Shown piece by piece: positions 1 through 9,868 of a stretch of 64,000 nucleotides of DNA (its first letter is position 1; every line of letters starts with the position of its first letter). The position numbers were made by a program, and so were the translations under genes. Origin of the DNA: Neobacillus sp. DY30. Its GTDB lineage: Bacteria > Bacillota > Bacilli > Bacillales > Cytobacillaceae. The notes under the pieces were generated by a model. The model was given only the letters and a program-made list of their open reading frames with translations. It was not told the DNA's origin and did not search any database. The stretch is taken from assembly GCF_030123065.1 (NCBI RefSeq), contig NZ_CP126093.1, positions 4,222,001-4,286,000 of the forward strand. The letters are read 5' to 3'.

Positions 1-41
1 GTAAATTATAGAAAGAATATCGAGCAAAGGGGGGAAACGTT

Positions 42-254
42 GTGGAAACAGTAGTAGGATTGCACCGAAACCATTTTGGTGAGATTATTAGCTTTGTTAC
101 TTCCGAAGGCCGGGTCATCTCTTATCAAAAAGCATTACTAGAAGCAGCAGACGGAATTATCCAAGGCGTTCAGGCAACTGAGAATCATGATGGGAAACTT
201 GTTCTAAATCCTGAGCAGGATCCATCCTTTGATCAATATCCAAATTTATTTTAA
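42..254 (+). CDS. DUF3892 family small protein
   Basis: A 70-residue protein starting at GTG 42, with a GGGGG-type ribosome site about 7 bases upstream. The pattern (short strands, a central segment ISYQKALLEAADGIIQGV, then a charged tail) matches the DUF3892 family of small Bacillaceae proteins, whose function is unknown to me. There are no cysteines, membrane segments or catalytic motifs. It is transcribed toward mntR, which lies on the opposite strand, and is separated from it by a hairpin terminator. The family call is by recognition only. Confidence 0.7.
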   Translation: METVVGLHRNHFGEIISFVTSEGRVISYQKALLEAADGIIQGVQATENHDGKLVLNPEQDPSFDQYPNLF

Positions 255-358
255 TTCAGAAAGGGAACATCGATAATGTAGCCTATGAATACCATTTTTG
301 TTGTTTCCTTAATGAAATGGGTCTCATGAGATCCTTCTTAACGAAAACAACAGTAAAA

Positions 359-380
359 GCACCTGGTTTCTACCAGGTGC
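359..380 (-). terminator. Terminator of mntR
   Basis: A perfect 9-bp inverted repeat (gcacctggt / accaggtgc) with a 4-base loop lies just past the mntR stop. On the minus strand it is followed by a TTTT run, as in a rho-independent terminator. Confidence 0.8.
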
Positions 381-385
381 TAAGT

Positions 386-808
386 TTATTCTGCTTCGTT
401 TTGTTTTTGAATTTCTTTTAATGCTTCTATCCTCGATTCATCTTCTTGAAAAAATTGAACCAAATCAACGATTCGTTCAATCGAATCCCAGCTTAAGTGG
501 TGTTCGATTCCTTCAACATCTTTATATATATTTTCATCTTTGACGCCGATGATTTTTAGAAACTGTTCCAGTAGATCATGTCGAAATACGAGTCGCTTTC
601 CAATCTTATTCCCTTTAGTGGTTAAGCTAAAGCCTCGGTATTTCTCATAGACAAGATATTCATCTTTGTCCAGCTTTTGAACCATTTTTGTTACTGAGGA
701 GGGATGAACAGATAATGCCTCTGCAATATCTGATACTCGGGCGTATCCTTTTTCTTCAATTAACATATATATTTGTTCAATATAATCTTCCATACTCGGT
801 GTTGGCAT
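386..808 (-). CDS. mntR: Manganese transport transcriptional regulator MntR
   Basis: DtxR-family repressor of manganese uptake, 140 residues (B. subtilis MntR has 142). The N-terminal winged helix covers about residues 1-70 and the dimerisation/metal domain the rest. The manganese ligands known from B. subtilis MntR are all conserved at the same numbers: Asp8, Glu11, His77, Glu99, Glu102 and His103. The ATG at 808 is chosen because GGAGG lies about 7 bases upstream (atggaggtacgggATG); a longer reading frame back to 874 adds a non-conserved hydrophobic leader without a ribosome site. It lies 66 bases downstream of topB on the same strand and ends at its own terminator. No manganese transporter gene is nearby, so its targets are presumably elsewhere. 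Confidence 0.95.
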   Translation of the reverse strand: MPTPSMEDYIEQIYMLIEEKGYARVSDIAEALSVHPSSVTKMVQKLDKDEYLVYEKYRGFSLTTKGNKIGKRLVFRHDLLEQFLKIIGVKDENIYKDVEGIEHHLSWDSIERIVDLVQFFQEDESRIEALKEIQKQNEAE

Positions 809-874
809 CCCGTACCTCCATAAAAAATACTCTCTTAAAAGTTTACTATAGAAAAAAAATAGTGACAAGTTCAA

Positions 875-3058
875 TTATGGCTTTGTCACAGTTTTGGAAT
901 TCTGTTCTTCGAATAAAAACTTAATCCTCTGCTCTTGTTCATCTAGAAAAAGCCTTGCATTAAACGATTTATCCTTATTGGTAAAACCTTCAATCAACTC
1001 CGTTTTCCCTTCAGATAACAGAAGTTTAACATTCTTTTGGGTAATGTTTTTCCCAAGGATTTTTTTAGATATTGTGAAATTGCATTGGTTTTGTTGATAG
1101 TTAGAACACCCGTAAAAGCTGCCTTTATCCACAATGGAGCCATCACATTTTTTACATTTGCCAAGTTTTGTACCGCCTTTACCCTTTGTCATCTTCTTAC
1201 TAGGGGTAAAATTTTCACGTACATCTTCTGAGAAAACCCAATTAGCAGAATGACCTACACCTGATGAGATTAGGTGGGAGACCATTTTATTGGTCTGTTC
1301 CATAAAATTCTTGGGAGAAGCTGATCCCTCTGATATTTCTTTCAATTTTTGCTCCCATTTTGCTGTCATTTCCGGCGAAGCTAAAATTTCCTGTCCAATG
1401 GCTTCAATTAAAATTCTAGCTTTAGCTGTCGCATATACTAGGTTCTTCCTTACATCAATATATTTTCTGTCTTTTAACATGGTAATAATACCAGCTCTCG
1501 TCGCTTCAGTGCCCAAGCCTTCCGTTTTGGACAAGATTTTCTCCATTTCCTTGTCTTCGATATGTTTACCTGCTGTCTTCATTAACGTAATTAACTGACC
1601 TTCGGTATAGCGTTTTGGCGGCTGGGTCTGGCTTTCTTTTACATCCACCTTTACCGTACGGCCTTGTTCCCCTTTGGCTAATTGTGGAAGAGCCGGTTCA
1701 TCCTCTTTTTCCTTTTGGTTGATGACCTTCCGCCAGCCTTCTTCAATTTGAACCTTACCTTTTGATTGAAACACTGCCCGTCCATCTACCAATGTTGTTA
1801 TGGTTGTATATTCGGCAATTGCTTTTGGATAATGTGCCGCTATTAAACTCGTAACAATGAGGTCGTAAAGTTTCTTTTCATCGGGATCAAGCCTATCGAT
1901 ATTGGGAATTTGTTCCGTTGGTATAATCGCATAGTGGTCTGTTACCTTTTTTTCGTTTACATACCGCTTGTTATCAACAAGTGATTCTAACGGCAGTGGA
2001 AAATATTTATCATAACCATTAATCTGACTTAATTTTGCAAGAATCTCTGGAAAAGTGTTCGCTTCTTCTTTCGTTACATACCTCGAGTCCGAGCGGGGAT
2101 AGGAGACATTCCCTTTTTGATAGAGTTTTTGAAGAACATCTAACGTTTTCTTCGGTGAAAACTTATATCGTTTATTTGCTTCCGCCTGAAGTGCCGAGAG
2201 ATTATAAAGTAACGGCGGTAAAAACTCTTTTCTTTCAGATTGTATCTCTGATACTTCTGCAGGCTTATCTCGGCAAAATGCAGCAACCTTCTCAGCCATT
2301 TCTTTTGTTTTTACTCGGTTTTCTCCATTATTCTGCCATTTTCCGCTATATTTCTTGCCATCCATGTTAAAATGGGCAATAACTTCCCAAAAGGGTTCAG
2401 ATTTAAAATTTTCTATCTCTAATTCTCTTTTTACAATCAAAGCCAATGTGGGAGTCTGTACCCTGCCAACTGAAAACACATCAGAAAACCCTTGTTTTTG
2501 CAAAAGCAAGCTATAAAGCCTTGAGGCATTCATTCCAACTACCCAATCTGCACATGCACGAGTGTATGCTTCAAAATATAAATTTCTAGTATGATCTTCA
2601 TCTAATAATTTATTAAACCCTTCACGGATGGAATTAGGTGTTAAAGATGAAATCCATAGGCGTTTCATTGGCTTTTTACAGCCTGTAATCCGAAGAATAT
2701 TTCGGATAATTAATTCACCCTCGCGTCCAGCGTCGCCCGCATGAATGATTTCGGTTACAGCAGGATTATTAACTAGCTTTTGAATTACGGAAAATTGTTT
2801 TACTTTATCCTTCGTTACTTCATATTGGAATTGAGAGGGTATCATTGGCAGGTTATCCAACGACCATTTCTTCCATCCTGGCTGATAAGCTTCTGGGTTC
2901 ACCAACTGACATAAATGTCCAATTGCCCACGTAACATACGCTCCATTTGTAAACGTCTCGTTTGGAAAAATCTCTATAAAGCCATTTTGTTTTTTATTTT
3001 TAAAAATAGAAGCCAAAGTTGATCCTTGATCTGGCTTTTCGGCAATGATTAATTTCAT
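875..3058 (-). CDS. topB: DNA topoisomerase III
   Basis: Type IA topoisomerase of 727 residues that relaxes or decatenates DNA through a transient 5'-phosphotyrosine bond. The N-terminal TOPRIM domain opens with MKLIIAEKPDQG and has the acidic motif GDAGREGEL near residue 108. The active-site motif is VSYPRSDSRY, with the catalytic tyrosine near residue 320. The C-terminal end carries one zinc-ribbon-like module (CKKCDG...GCSN...C) near residue 650. Length and domain order fit Bacillus TopB. It starts at ATG 3058 with a GGAGCAATC-type site upstream. The 357-base gap before it carries an imperfect direct repeat. Confidence 0.95.
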   Translation of the reverse strand: MKLIIAEKPDQGSTLASIFKNKKQNGFIEIFPNETFTNGAYVTWAIGHLCQLVNPEAYQPGWKKWSLDNLPMIPSQFQYEVTKDKVKQFSVIQKLVNNPAVTEIIHAGDAGREGELIIRNILRITGCKKPMKRLWISSLTPNSIREGFNKLLDEDHTRNLYFEAYTRACADWVVGMNASRLYSLLLQKQGFSDVFSVGRVQTPTLALIVKRELEIENFKSEPFWEVIAHFNMDGKKYSGKWQNNGENRVKTKEMAEKVAAFCRDKPAEVSEIQSERKEFLPPLLYNLSALQAEANKRYKFSPKKTLDVLQKLYQKGNVSYPRSDSRYVTKEEANTFPEILAKLSQINGYDKYFPLPLESLVDNKRYVNEKKVTDHYAIIPTEQIPNIDRLDPDEKKLYDLIVTSLIAAHYPKAIAEYTTITTLVDGRAVFQSKGKVQIEEGWRKVINQKEKEDEPALPQLAKGEQGRTVKVDVKESQTQPPKRYTEGQLITLMKTAGKHIEDKEMEKILSKTEGLGTEATRAGIITMLKDRKYIDVRKNLVYATAKARILIEAIGQEILASPEMTAKWEQKLKEISEGSASPKNFMEQTNKMVSHLISSGVGHSANWVFSEDVRENFTPSKKMTKGKGGTKLGKCKKCDGSIVDKGSFYGCSNYQQNQCNFTISKKILGKNITQKNVKLLLSEGKTELIEGFTNKDKSFNARLFLDEQEQRIKFLFEEQNSKTVTKP

Positions 3059-3086
3059 TATGATTGCTCCTTTTTAAGCATTCAGG

Positions 3087-3350
3087 AATCATTTTCCCAT
3101 TTTATTTGTCTATTTGTAAAGGATAAAAATTTATCCATTAATAGACCATTAGCTAAATATAGGAAGGATTTTAATCGGAAATTTGAGGAATTTGAGAATA
3201 TAAACTATTAATTTTTGGAAGTTTTAGAGCGGATTGGATATTAATATGAAGAGAAAACAGAAGTAATGATAGTAAATATTTCAACTCCTTTTTATAGAGG
3301 ATTTCACAATCATTTTCCCACTTTTCTTGTCATTCGTAAATGCTAAAAAG
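3087..3350. repeat. Imperfect direct repeat in the topB/dgoA gap
   Basis: Two copies of a roughly 43-base AT-rich element lie in the same orientation at 3087-3130 and 3308-3350. Both begin with the identical 13-mer aatcattttccca and continue with matching tttttgtc..gtaaa..taaaaa blocks. The 357-base gap (3059-3415) holds no convincing gene; besides these copies and the terminator at 3369 I see nothing else in it. Confidence 0.5.
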
Positions 3351-3368
3351 ATATTAAGTGTAAATGGC

Positions 3369-3397
3369 AAAAACCACAGTACCATGCTGTGGTTTTT
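3369..3397 (-). terminator. Terminator of the galactonate operon
   Basis: An 11-bp stem (aaaaaccacag / ctgtggttttt) with a 7-base loop lies just after the last gene of the operon. A/T runs on both sides would let it act in either direction. Confidence 0.8.
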
Positions 3398-3415
3398 GAA
3401 AATATTTAAATTTAC

Positions 3416-4048
3416 CTATTTATTTTCATGAACAACTTGAAAAAACCTTCTTGCTTTCTCTCTTAATTCAACAAAATCAGTTTCATTGTAACCTTTTTTC
3501 CCTTTAACTATAGAGCTGCCTACACCTAGCGCTGTTGCACCTGCCTTCAGAAATTCCTTTGCGTTAGTTACATCGATACCTCCAGTTGGTACTGTAGGAA
3601 TTTGAGGAAATGGACCTTGAATATCTTTTAAATAACTAACGCCCATTGTGCCAGCAGGGAAAATTTTCACTAAATCTGAACCGTTATCATAAGCAATGAG
3701 TATTTCTGTTGGTGTGAGTGCACCTGCAATACAGAAGACGCCATGTCTTTTGACTGTTCGAATTGTTTCAACGTTAACGGCAGGTGTGAGAACAAACCTA
3801 GCCCCAGCCTCAATTGCTTGGATTGCCATTTCAGGGTTAAGAACGGTTCCAGCTCCAACATACATCCGACCTTCAAATTTCAGGCTCATCTCACTAATAA
3901 TCGACAATGCATATTCTGTGTTGAGTGTAACCTCAACCAACCTGATTCCCTCTTCATATAACGTTTGAAAGATTTGTTCTACATCTTCCACTGCTATTCC
4001 TCTTACAATGGAGATAATCTTGTGTTCTTTAAATTGTTCTATTTTCAT
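3416..4048 (-). CDS. dgoA: 2-dehydro-3-deoxy-6-phosphogalactonate (KDPGal/KDPG-type) aldolase
   Basis: Class I aldolase of 210 residues that would split 2-keto-3-deoxy-6-phosphogalactonate into pyruvate and glyceraldehyde 3-phosphate. The Schiff-base lysine is Lys128 in DLVKIFPAG and the catalytic glutamate is Glu39 in VEVTLNT. The LNT motif, with Asn where gluconate-type Eda enzymes usually have Arg, resembles E. coli DgoA (EIPLNS), supporting a galactonate rather than gluconate substrate. It is the last gene of the operon, 15 bases after the kinase gene, and pairs with the upstream galactonate dehydratase. KDPG activity cannot be excluded from sequence. Confidence 0.85.
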   Translation of the reverse strand: MKIEQFKEHKIISIVRGIAVEDVEQIFQTLYEEGIRLVEVTLNTEYALSIISEMSLKFEGRMYVGAGTVLNPEMAIQAIEAGARFVLTPAVNVETIRTVKRHGVFCIAGALTPTEILIAYDNGSDLVKIFPAGTMGVSYLKDIQGPFPQIPTVPTGGIDVTNAKEFLKAGATALGVGSSIVKGKKGYNETDFVELREKARRFFQVVHENK

Positions 4049-4063
4049 AGACTTCTCTCCTTA

Positions 4064-5029
4064 TTATCTTTCAACATCATCTGACGTTGAATTCATAAAT
4101 TGAGATAATTGCTCACGTTCTGGCAGCCCTTCAATATCTCCTTTTACCTGAGTTGCGAGGGCTCCGAATGCATTTGCCCTTTGAACAGATTCATATAATG
4201 ATAATTTATCCAGTAAACCTGTTATGAAACCGGCCGCAAAAGCATCTCCTGCTCCAATCGGGTCTACTACTCGCTGAACGTTATAGCCTGGCACATACTC
4301 TACACCTTTATCAGTAACTGCACATGATCCTGCTGGACCCAGCTTGATTACAACCTTTTTGGGACCAAGGTTAAGAAGCTTATCACCTATTTCCTGTACA
4401 TCATTTGTTCCAAACAAAAATTCACCTTCGCTAATCCCTGGAAGAACGATATCTGCTTGTTTTGCAATATCAAGTAAGGTTTCCCGTGCAACCTCTTCTT
4501 CCCACAGTGTCTTTCGCAAATTCGGATCAAATACAACCTGTACCCCATGTTCTTTCGCTATGGTTATCGCAGCCATTACTGCTTGATGACAAGATTTGCT
4601 CAACGCCGGGGTAATGCCAGATACAAATAAATATTTTGCTTGACTTATATATGAAACATCGATGTCCTTAGGAGAAAGACGACTGGCTGCTGAGTTACTT
4701 CTATAATAAAAAACCCTAGTTTGATTTTCTCGTAAATATTCTTTAAACATTAAACCCGTTGGGAATTCATTATCTTCTTTCACAAAGGTTAAATCAATAT
4801 CCTCTCCTCGCAAAAACATCAATAATCCTTTTCCAAACTCGTCCTTACCAACTCTACTAATCCAGCCGGCTTTATATCCCATACGAGATACACCAATTGC
4901 CACGTTTGTTTCTGATCCAGCAAATGATTGAGTGTACTGATTAGCATATCGTAAATAACCTTGTTTATTTGGAGTGAACAGACCCATGGTTTCCCCTATG
5001 GTAATTACATCAAGCTTTGATCTTTTCAT
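4064..5029 (-). CDS. kdgK: 2-dehydro-3-deoxy-gluconokinase/galactonokinase, PfkB family
   Basis: Ribokinase (PfkB) family sugar-acid kinase, 321 residues, expected to phosphorylate the 2-keto-3-deoxy acid made by the dehydratase next door. Visible motifs are the N-terminal GETM start, the central FAGSETNVAIGVSRMG substrate region, and the PfkB signature DPIGAGDAFAAGF with the catalytic Asp near residue 256. ATG 5029 is chosen because it lies 7 bases after the dgoD stop and has GGTGAGG upstream; the longer frame to 5128 runs inside dgoD. E. coli uses a different, non-PfkB enzyme (DgoK) at this step, so the kinase class is an alternative solution. Specificity is inferred from the operon. Confidence 0.85.
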   Translation of the reverse strand: MKRSKLDVITIGETMGLFTPNKQGYLRYANQYTQSFAGSETNVAIGVSRMGYKAGWISRVGKDEFGKGLLMFLRGEDIDLTFVKEDNEFPTGLMFKEYLRENQTRVFYYRSNSAASRLSPKDIDVSYISQAKYLFVSGITPALSKSCHQAVMAAITIAKEHGVQVVFDPNLRKTLWEEEVARETLLDIAKQADIVLPGISEGEFLFGTNDVQEIGDKLLNLGPKKVVIKLGPAGSCAVTDKGVEYVPGYNVQRVVDPIGAGDAFAAGFITGLLDKLSLYESVQRANAFGALATQVKGDIEGLPEREQLSQFMNSTSDDVER

Positions 5030-5036
5030 AAAAACC

Positions 5037-6185
5037 TCACCACTCTGCAACTGTTCCATCTTCATTACGCCAAACTGGATTTTTCCAGTCATGGCCAACT
5101 TTTGCAGCTTCTCTAACCTTCTCTTCATTTACCTCAACACCTAAACCAGGCCCTTTTGGAAGGGAAACAAATCCATCTTGGTATTCAAACGTCTGTGGGT
5201 TCAAGATATAGTCTAATATGTCATTACCTTGGTTATAGTGAATCCCTAAACTTTGTTCTTGGATAAAGGCATTTGGTGAACAAGCGTCCACTTGCAGACA
5301 CGAAGCAAGTGCAATCGGACCTAATGGGCAATGTGGTGCCAAAGCTACATCAAAGGCTTCAGCCATTGCTGCAATTTTTCTTGTTTCTAGAATTCCACCA
5401 GCATGTGATACGTCTGGTTGAATAATATCTACAACACCTTGTTGTAAAAGTTCTTTAAAACCCCAGCGTGTATACATTCTCTCACCCGTTGCAATTGGTG
5501 CAGATGTATAACGAGCAATTTCTTTTAATGCTTCATTATTTTCAGGCAATACCGGCTCCTCAATAAACATCGGACGATACTGATCGAGTTCTTTTGCAAG
5601 AATTTTTGCCATAGATTTATGAACACGTCCGTGAAAATCGATCCCAATTCCAAAATCACTTCCTCCAACTTCACGGACGGTCGCAATTCGTTCAATGACT
5701 TTTTCAACTTTCGAAAAAGAATCGATATAATGTAATTCTTCTGATGCATTCATCTTAACTGCAGTAAAACCTGCCGCGATTTGTTTTAGTGCTGCTTCGC
5801 GAACATCACTCGGACGGTCCCCGCCAATCCAGTTGTAGACCCGAATTTTATCACGACTTGCCCCACCAATTAAATCATAGACTGGCGCATTATAAAATTT
5901 CCCTTTAATATCCCATAATGCCTGTTCGATACCTGAAATTGCACTTGTAAGGATTGGGCCGCCTCTGTAAAAACCTGCACGGTACATTACTTGCCATAAG
6001 TCCTCAATTCTCATTGGATCTTGTCCAATGATATAGCTGCTCAACTCTTCAACCGCTGCTTTTACTGTATCTGCACGGCCTTCAACGACAGGCTCTCCCC
6101 AGCCAACAAGTCCGTCATCGGTCATTACTTTAAGAAATAACCAGCGGGGTGGTACCTTAAATAGCTCTATGCTTTTAATTTTCAT
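5037..6185 (-). CDS. dgoD: D-galactonate dehydratase
   Basis: Enolase-superfamily (mandelate racemase subgroup) enzyme of 382 residues that dehydrates D-galactonate to 2-keto-3-deoxygalactonate. It closely resembles E. coli DgoD along its whole length: [32 protein letters not shown], the metal ligands in DFHGRVH, EEPVLPE and GERM, and the catalytic His in [13 protein letters not shown]. It ends in the same VAEW tail as the E. coli enzyme. Its start overlaps the end of the GH2 gene by 11 bases, so the two are translationally coupled. This is the strongest anchor for calling the operon a galactonate pathway. Confidence 0.93.
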   Translation of the reverse strand: MKIKSIELFKVPPRWLFLKVMTDDGLVGWGEPVVEGRADTVKAAVEELSSYIIGQDPMRIEDLWQVMYRAGFYRGGPILTSAISGIEQALWDIKGKFYNAPVYDLIGGASRDKIRVYNWIGGDRPSDVREAALKQIAAGFTAVKMNASEELHYIDSFSKVEKVIERIATVREVGGSDFGIGIDFHGRVHKSMAKILAKELDQYRPMFIEEPVLPENNEALKEIARYTSAPIATGERMYTRWGFKELLQQGVVDIIQPDVSHAGGILETRKIAAMAEAFDVALAPHCPLGPIALASCLQVDACSPNAFIQEQSLGIHYNQGNDILDYILNPQTFEYQDGFVSLPKGPGLGVEVNEEKVREAAKVGHDWKNPVWRNEDGTVAEW

Positions 6186-8982
6186 AACGACTCTCTCCCT
6201 TTACCTTGATCATTAGTGTGTTTAATAATTGTGTTGCAATTGGATGTTTTCCATATTGATCCTTCAACTTCCAAGTAACGATAAGGACGGAACCTTTTCC
6301 GTCTCGATGGTGGACAATTGAACCACCGTTTTGACCTAACCACCCTTGGAAATACCCAGCTATTACATTCGATTCCTCAGCAAGTCTAGGACTTCCGAAC
6401 ATGTTTATCGTTCGCTTCGTTCCCTCTTTTTTATAATCTGCAAAAGGGATCACATAATCAGGGAACAACTCAGCCCCTTCCCAGCCGACTTCAGGGTGAA
6501 GAGGTATACCATTAAACCATTCTCTGTTTATATAGTTCATAGATGAAGCACGCGGCCAGCTCTCACCTGGTGGCAGTTGACGGAAAGGATAATGTCCATT
6601 TTCCTCCAAATGATCTCCCGCCTCAGCTAAGAAAATCACATGACCACCATTATGAATATGTGTATGAATTTCTGCATCTAAGCAATCAGTAACAGCAATA
6701 ACATCCTTTTCAAGATCATCCGTGATTTTAACTCCATGTGCTTCCAATTTGTTTGCAAATTCCTTTGACAACTGATGAACATATACAGTTGAATCAGGCT
6801 TCTGTATAGCATGTTTATTTGTAAAAGTGAGTTCTTCCACGTTAGAAGCAATAACCTGTCCATTGGATATCAACACTAGTTTAAATTGTGCAAATTCGGA
6901 ATTACTTACATCCGGCACTGTAAAGCAAATGCCATCCTCAGTTTTCCAATATGTTTTGTCAGTCATATTAATATGAATTTCACCATTCAATGTCTCAAAG
7001 TTTTGTTGGTTATCACTGAAAATTTCCCACTTAATCGTAACGTCACTTAAATGCGCTAAGTCATTAACCACAATGATATCAACCTTTGTCGATTCTCCTG
7101 ACCATAGATTCTTATTTGAAGTATCAGCTATTACACAAGTAGGTCCATTAAAATCTTTTAATCTATTAAATTCTTCTTTTGGCTCTCTCATAAAATCCAA
7201 CCAACCATTTGTCTCCCATTCAATATCAGTGAACTCAGTGACCACATACCCGGCAATTTGAGGTCTTTTTCTCATTTCTTCTATTAAAGATTTAACCCCT
7301 CGAAACATCCTTCTTTGCGAATGTACTGACAACTTCTCTAAGTCTCCTAAAGCCTCTTTAATACCGAATTTCGAATGATTAACTAGTGCCGTTGTTGGCT
7401 TTTTATAATCATCTTGATGGGTGCCATCCCCTTGATTCACAAACCACCAAGGCTCTTTCCCTTTATAGTAATTACGTAGTTTATCTATACTTGGTAATCC
7501 CCACATTCCGAATTCTGAAATAAGGAGTGGTTCTCCCTTAGATTCGTACCCAGTAACAAAGTTTCTTTCACGCTGTCCAATAACATATTCATCAAGATCA
7601 TTTTCCCATTCTTTGATTTGTTCGGGTAAGGCAAAATAACGATGGTGATCGTTAATATCTGTTTTAACGTGAGTCCAACCACTATTGTCACAATACAATC
7701 TTGTTTTATCCCAACGCTTTACTTCATCAAATAGTTTGGCGACATGGTCTTGTTTTTTAATGTCAAACTCAAGATCCCACTCTAATCCCCATTCTTCATT
7801 GTAGATGGACCAGATGATAATGGAGGGATGATTGTAATCTCTTATCATCATTTCATTTAAAAGTTTCACAAAACGTTTTTGAGCTGTTGATGTCCATTTC
7901 ACATAATTTGGCGGCTCTGCCCAAATTAACATTCCAAACCTATCTGCCCAGTATAAATAAACCGGCAGCTCTGCTTTTATATGCTTCCTCAGGAGGTTAA
8001 ATCCCATTTCTTTCGCTGCTTGTAATTCTTTTTTAATGAACTCAACCGATGGTACTGCATAAATGGTGTCTGGATAAAATGCTTGATCTAATGCGCCTCG
8101 GATGTAAATAGGCTCATTATTTAAATAAATCCGTCCATTCTTTTGCTCTACTGTTCGATATCCGAAAGTTGTTTCATACGAATCTACTTTCCCCTCAGAT
8201 ACTAACGTAACCTCAATTTCGTAAAGATAAGGTGTTTCTGGTGACCACTTCTTCATGTCTTGTACATTTAATATCGTTTTGAAATGAGTCAAATTGTTCG
8301 TTTGTTGAAAAATTGGTAGAGTTGTTTCCACCATTTGTAACGTTCCCGAATAACTATCCTTATCTCCCCATCGTTCATCACGAAGAGAATGTCCTTTAAT
8401 GACAAAGTTTATTTCTAGGGGTTCATTTATTTCACCAGAAATTAACGAACTGATTTCAAGGCTTTCCTCATCAATATTCGGTGTTACCAAAACATTAGAA
8501 ATATATGTTTTATCTCGCATTTCTAATTTAACTGATTGCCAAATCCCACTGACACGAGTATACCAACTACCTTGTTTTCCAATTGGTATCTCTGCATTGG
8601 CTTCATAATCATATACTCGAATGGTTAATTGATTGTCATCTTTTATAAGAGTAGATGATATGTTAAATTCAAACGGTGTAAATCCACCTTCATGCTCACC
8701 GATATATTGACCATTCCACCAAACTCGACATGAATAATCGACCGCACCAAAACACAAATAATAATCGTGGTGATTTGTTATATTGTCTATTTTTACTTGT
8801 CTCTCATACCATGCAGCTCCATTATAAGAAACAAATTCGTCGCCTTCACGCTGCCAAATATGTGGAACTTCAACACTTAGGGCATTCGGAATACTACCTG
8901 TATACCAAGATTCACTTTCACCTTTATTTGTTGGATCAATACTAAAATTCCAACTTCCATCTAAAACATAAGTTTTCCGCAT
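6175..8982 (-). CDS. Glycoside hydrolase family 2 enzyme (beta-galactosidase/glucuronidase-like), cytoplasmic
   Basis: A 935-residue GH2 glycosidase. The N-terminal sugar-binding jelly roll (about 1-155) contains GxWxF-type and [11 protein letters not shown] segments, followed by an immunoglobulin-like domain and a TIM barrel from about residue 285. The retaining catalytic pair is visible: acid/base Glu396 in IYNEEWG and nucleophile Glu490 in [10 protein letters not shown]. The last 230 residues look like the amidotransferase-like domain found at the end of some GH2/GH42 enzymes ([12 protein letters not shown]). No signal peptide, so it acts on a glycoside brought in by the adjacent ABC transporter. 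The barrel type is clear; the exact sugar released is not. Coupling to dgoD suggests a substrate containing galactonate or another sugar acid, which is inference. Confidence 0.85.
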   Translation of the reverse strand: MRKTYVLDGSWNFSIDPTNKGESESWYTGSIPNALSVEVPHIWQREGDEFVSYNGAAWYERQVKIDNITNHHDYYLCFGAVDYSCRVWWNGQYIGEHEGGFTPFEFNISSTLIKDDNQLTIRVYDYEANAEIPIGKQGSWYTRVSGIWQSVKLEMRDKTYISNVLVTPNIDEESLEISSLISGEINEPLEINFVIKGHSLRDERWGDKDSYSGTLQMVETTLPIFQQTNNLTHFKTILNVQDMKKWSPETPYLYEIEVTLVSEGKVDSYETTFGYRTVEQKNGRIYLNNEPIYIRGALDQAFYPDTIYAVPSVEFIKKELQAAKEMGFNLLRKHIKAELPVYLYWADRFGMLIWAEPPNYVKWTSTAQKRFVKLLNEMMIRDYNHPSIIIWSIYNEEWGLEWDLEFDIKKQDHVAKLFDEVKRWDKTRLYCDNSGWTHVKTDINDHHRYFALPEQIKEWENDLDEYVIGQRERNFVTGYESKGEPLLISEFGMWGLPSIDKLRNYYKGKEPWWFVNQGDGTHQDDYKKPTTALVNHSKFGIKEALGDLEKLSVHSQRRMFRGVKSLIEEMRKRPQIAGYVVTEFTDIEWETNGWLDFMREPKEEFNRLKDFNGPTCVIADTSNKNLWSGESTKVDIIVVNDLAHLSDVTIKWEIFSDNQQNFETLNGEIHINMTDKTYWKTEDGICFTVPDVSNSEFAQFKLVLISNGQVIASNVEELTFTNKHAIQKPDSTVYVHQLSKEFANKLEAHGVKITDDLEKDVIAVTDCLDAEIHTHIHNGGHVIFLAEAGDHLEENGHYPFRQLPPGESWPRASSMNYINREWFNGIPLHPEVGWEGAELFPDYVIPFADYKKEGTKRTINMFGSPRLAEESNVIAGYFQGWLGQNGGSIVHHRDGKGSVLIVTWKLKDQYGKHPIATQLLNTLMIKVKGESRYEN

Positions 8983-9005
8983 GATGTTCCATCCCTTTTA
9001 TAGAT

Positions 9006-9839
9006 TTACTTAATTCCAGTCATTGTAATTCCTTTAATAATATGTTTTTGGAAGAATATGAACACAATAATAGCCGGTAAGCTTGCAAGAACGTTTGCCG
9101 CCATAGGAATCATTAATTCTGCTGTGTAAGCACTTTGGAATGTTGGTATTCCAACTGGCAGAGTCATCATTTTCTCTTCATTTACTGCGAGGAATGGCCA
9201 TAAGAAATTATTCCAGGAAGTAATAAACGTAAAGATTCCTAGTGCAGCCATTGATGAACGAGATAGTGGTAAGAAAATGCTCCAAAAGATACGCAATGTA
9301 CCTGCTCCATCTATTTTCGCTGCTTCTACCAACTCATTTGGGATTCCATCATAGAATTGCTTCATTATAAAGACACCTAGTGGTGCTGCCAACCCCGGTA
9401 AAATAAGGGCACTATAGCTGTTAACCAGACCAAAGTCCATCATTATTTGAAATAAAGGAATAATTTTTGCTTCAACAGGGACCATTAACCCACCAATAAT
9501 TAGCCAAAAAATAAAGTTTTTCCCTATAAATCTTAATCGTGATAAAGCAAAAGCTGCGAGTGATGTTAATACAATGGTTACAACTGTTGTTACAGTAGCT
9601 ACATATAAACTATTCCACGTCCATCTCCAAATAGATGCATTATTCAACACATAACTATAATTGTCTAAGGTAAATGGCGCTTTTATTAATTCGCTAATGA
9701 CAGTAACCGCCGTTCCCCCTGGCTTCAATGCTGTTATAAACATCCATAACACAGGGATAAACCATATAAACACAAATAGATAGCCGAAAAGATGTAATAA
9801 CTTTCTACTAGTTGTTGTCCTCTTTTTGACAGATGCCAC
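9006..9839 (-). CDS. Carbohydrate ABC transporter permease, MalG/AraQ type
   Basis: Inner-membrane permease of 277 residues with six predicted helices. The EAA loop that docks on the ATPase is visible as VEAAKIDGAGTLRIFWSIFLPLSR near residue 175, and the protein ends in the ITMTGIK tail seen in CUT1 family MalG-like subunits. It follows the other permease by 29 bases and precedes the GH2 gene by 23. No ATPase gene is in the operon, so a shared MsmX-like ATPase elsewhere would energise it, as is known for CUT1 importers in Bacillus; that part is inference. Confidence 0.9.
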   Translation of the reverse strand: MASVKKRTTTSRKLLHLFGYLFVFIWFIPVLWMFITALKPGGTAVTVISELIKAPFTLDNYSYVLNNASIWRWTWNSLYVATVTTVVTIVLTSLAAFALSRLRFIGKNFIFWLIIGGLMVPVEAKIIPLFQIMMDFGLVNSYSALILPGLAAPLGVFIMKQFYDGIPNELVEAAKIDGAGTLRIFWSIFLPLSRSSMAALGIFTFITSWNNFLWPFLAVNEEKMMTLPVGIPTFQSAYTAELMIPMAANVLASLPAIIVFIFFQKHIIKGITMTGIK

Positions 9840-9868
9840 TGTTTCCCTCTCCTTCCCAAGTAAAAATA

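Noticed and set aside
5030..5128. Longer N-terminus for the PfkB kinase
   Set aside because: The extra 33 codons run inside dgoD, and the internal ATG at 5029 has a proper ribosome site.
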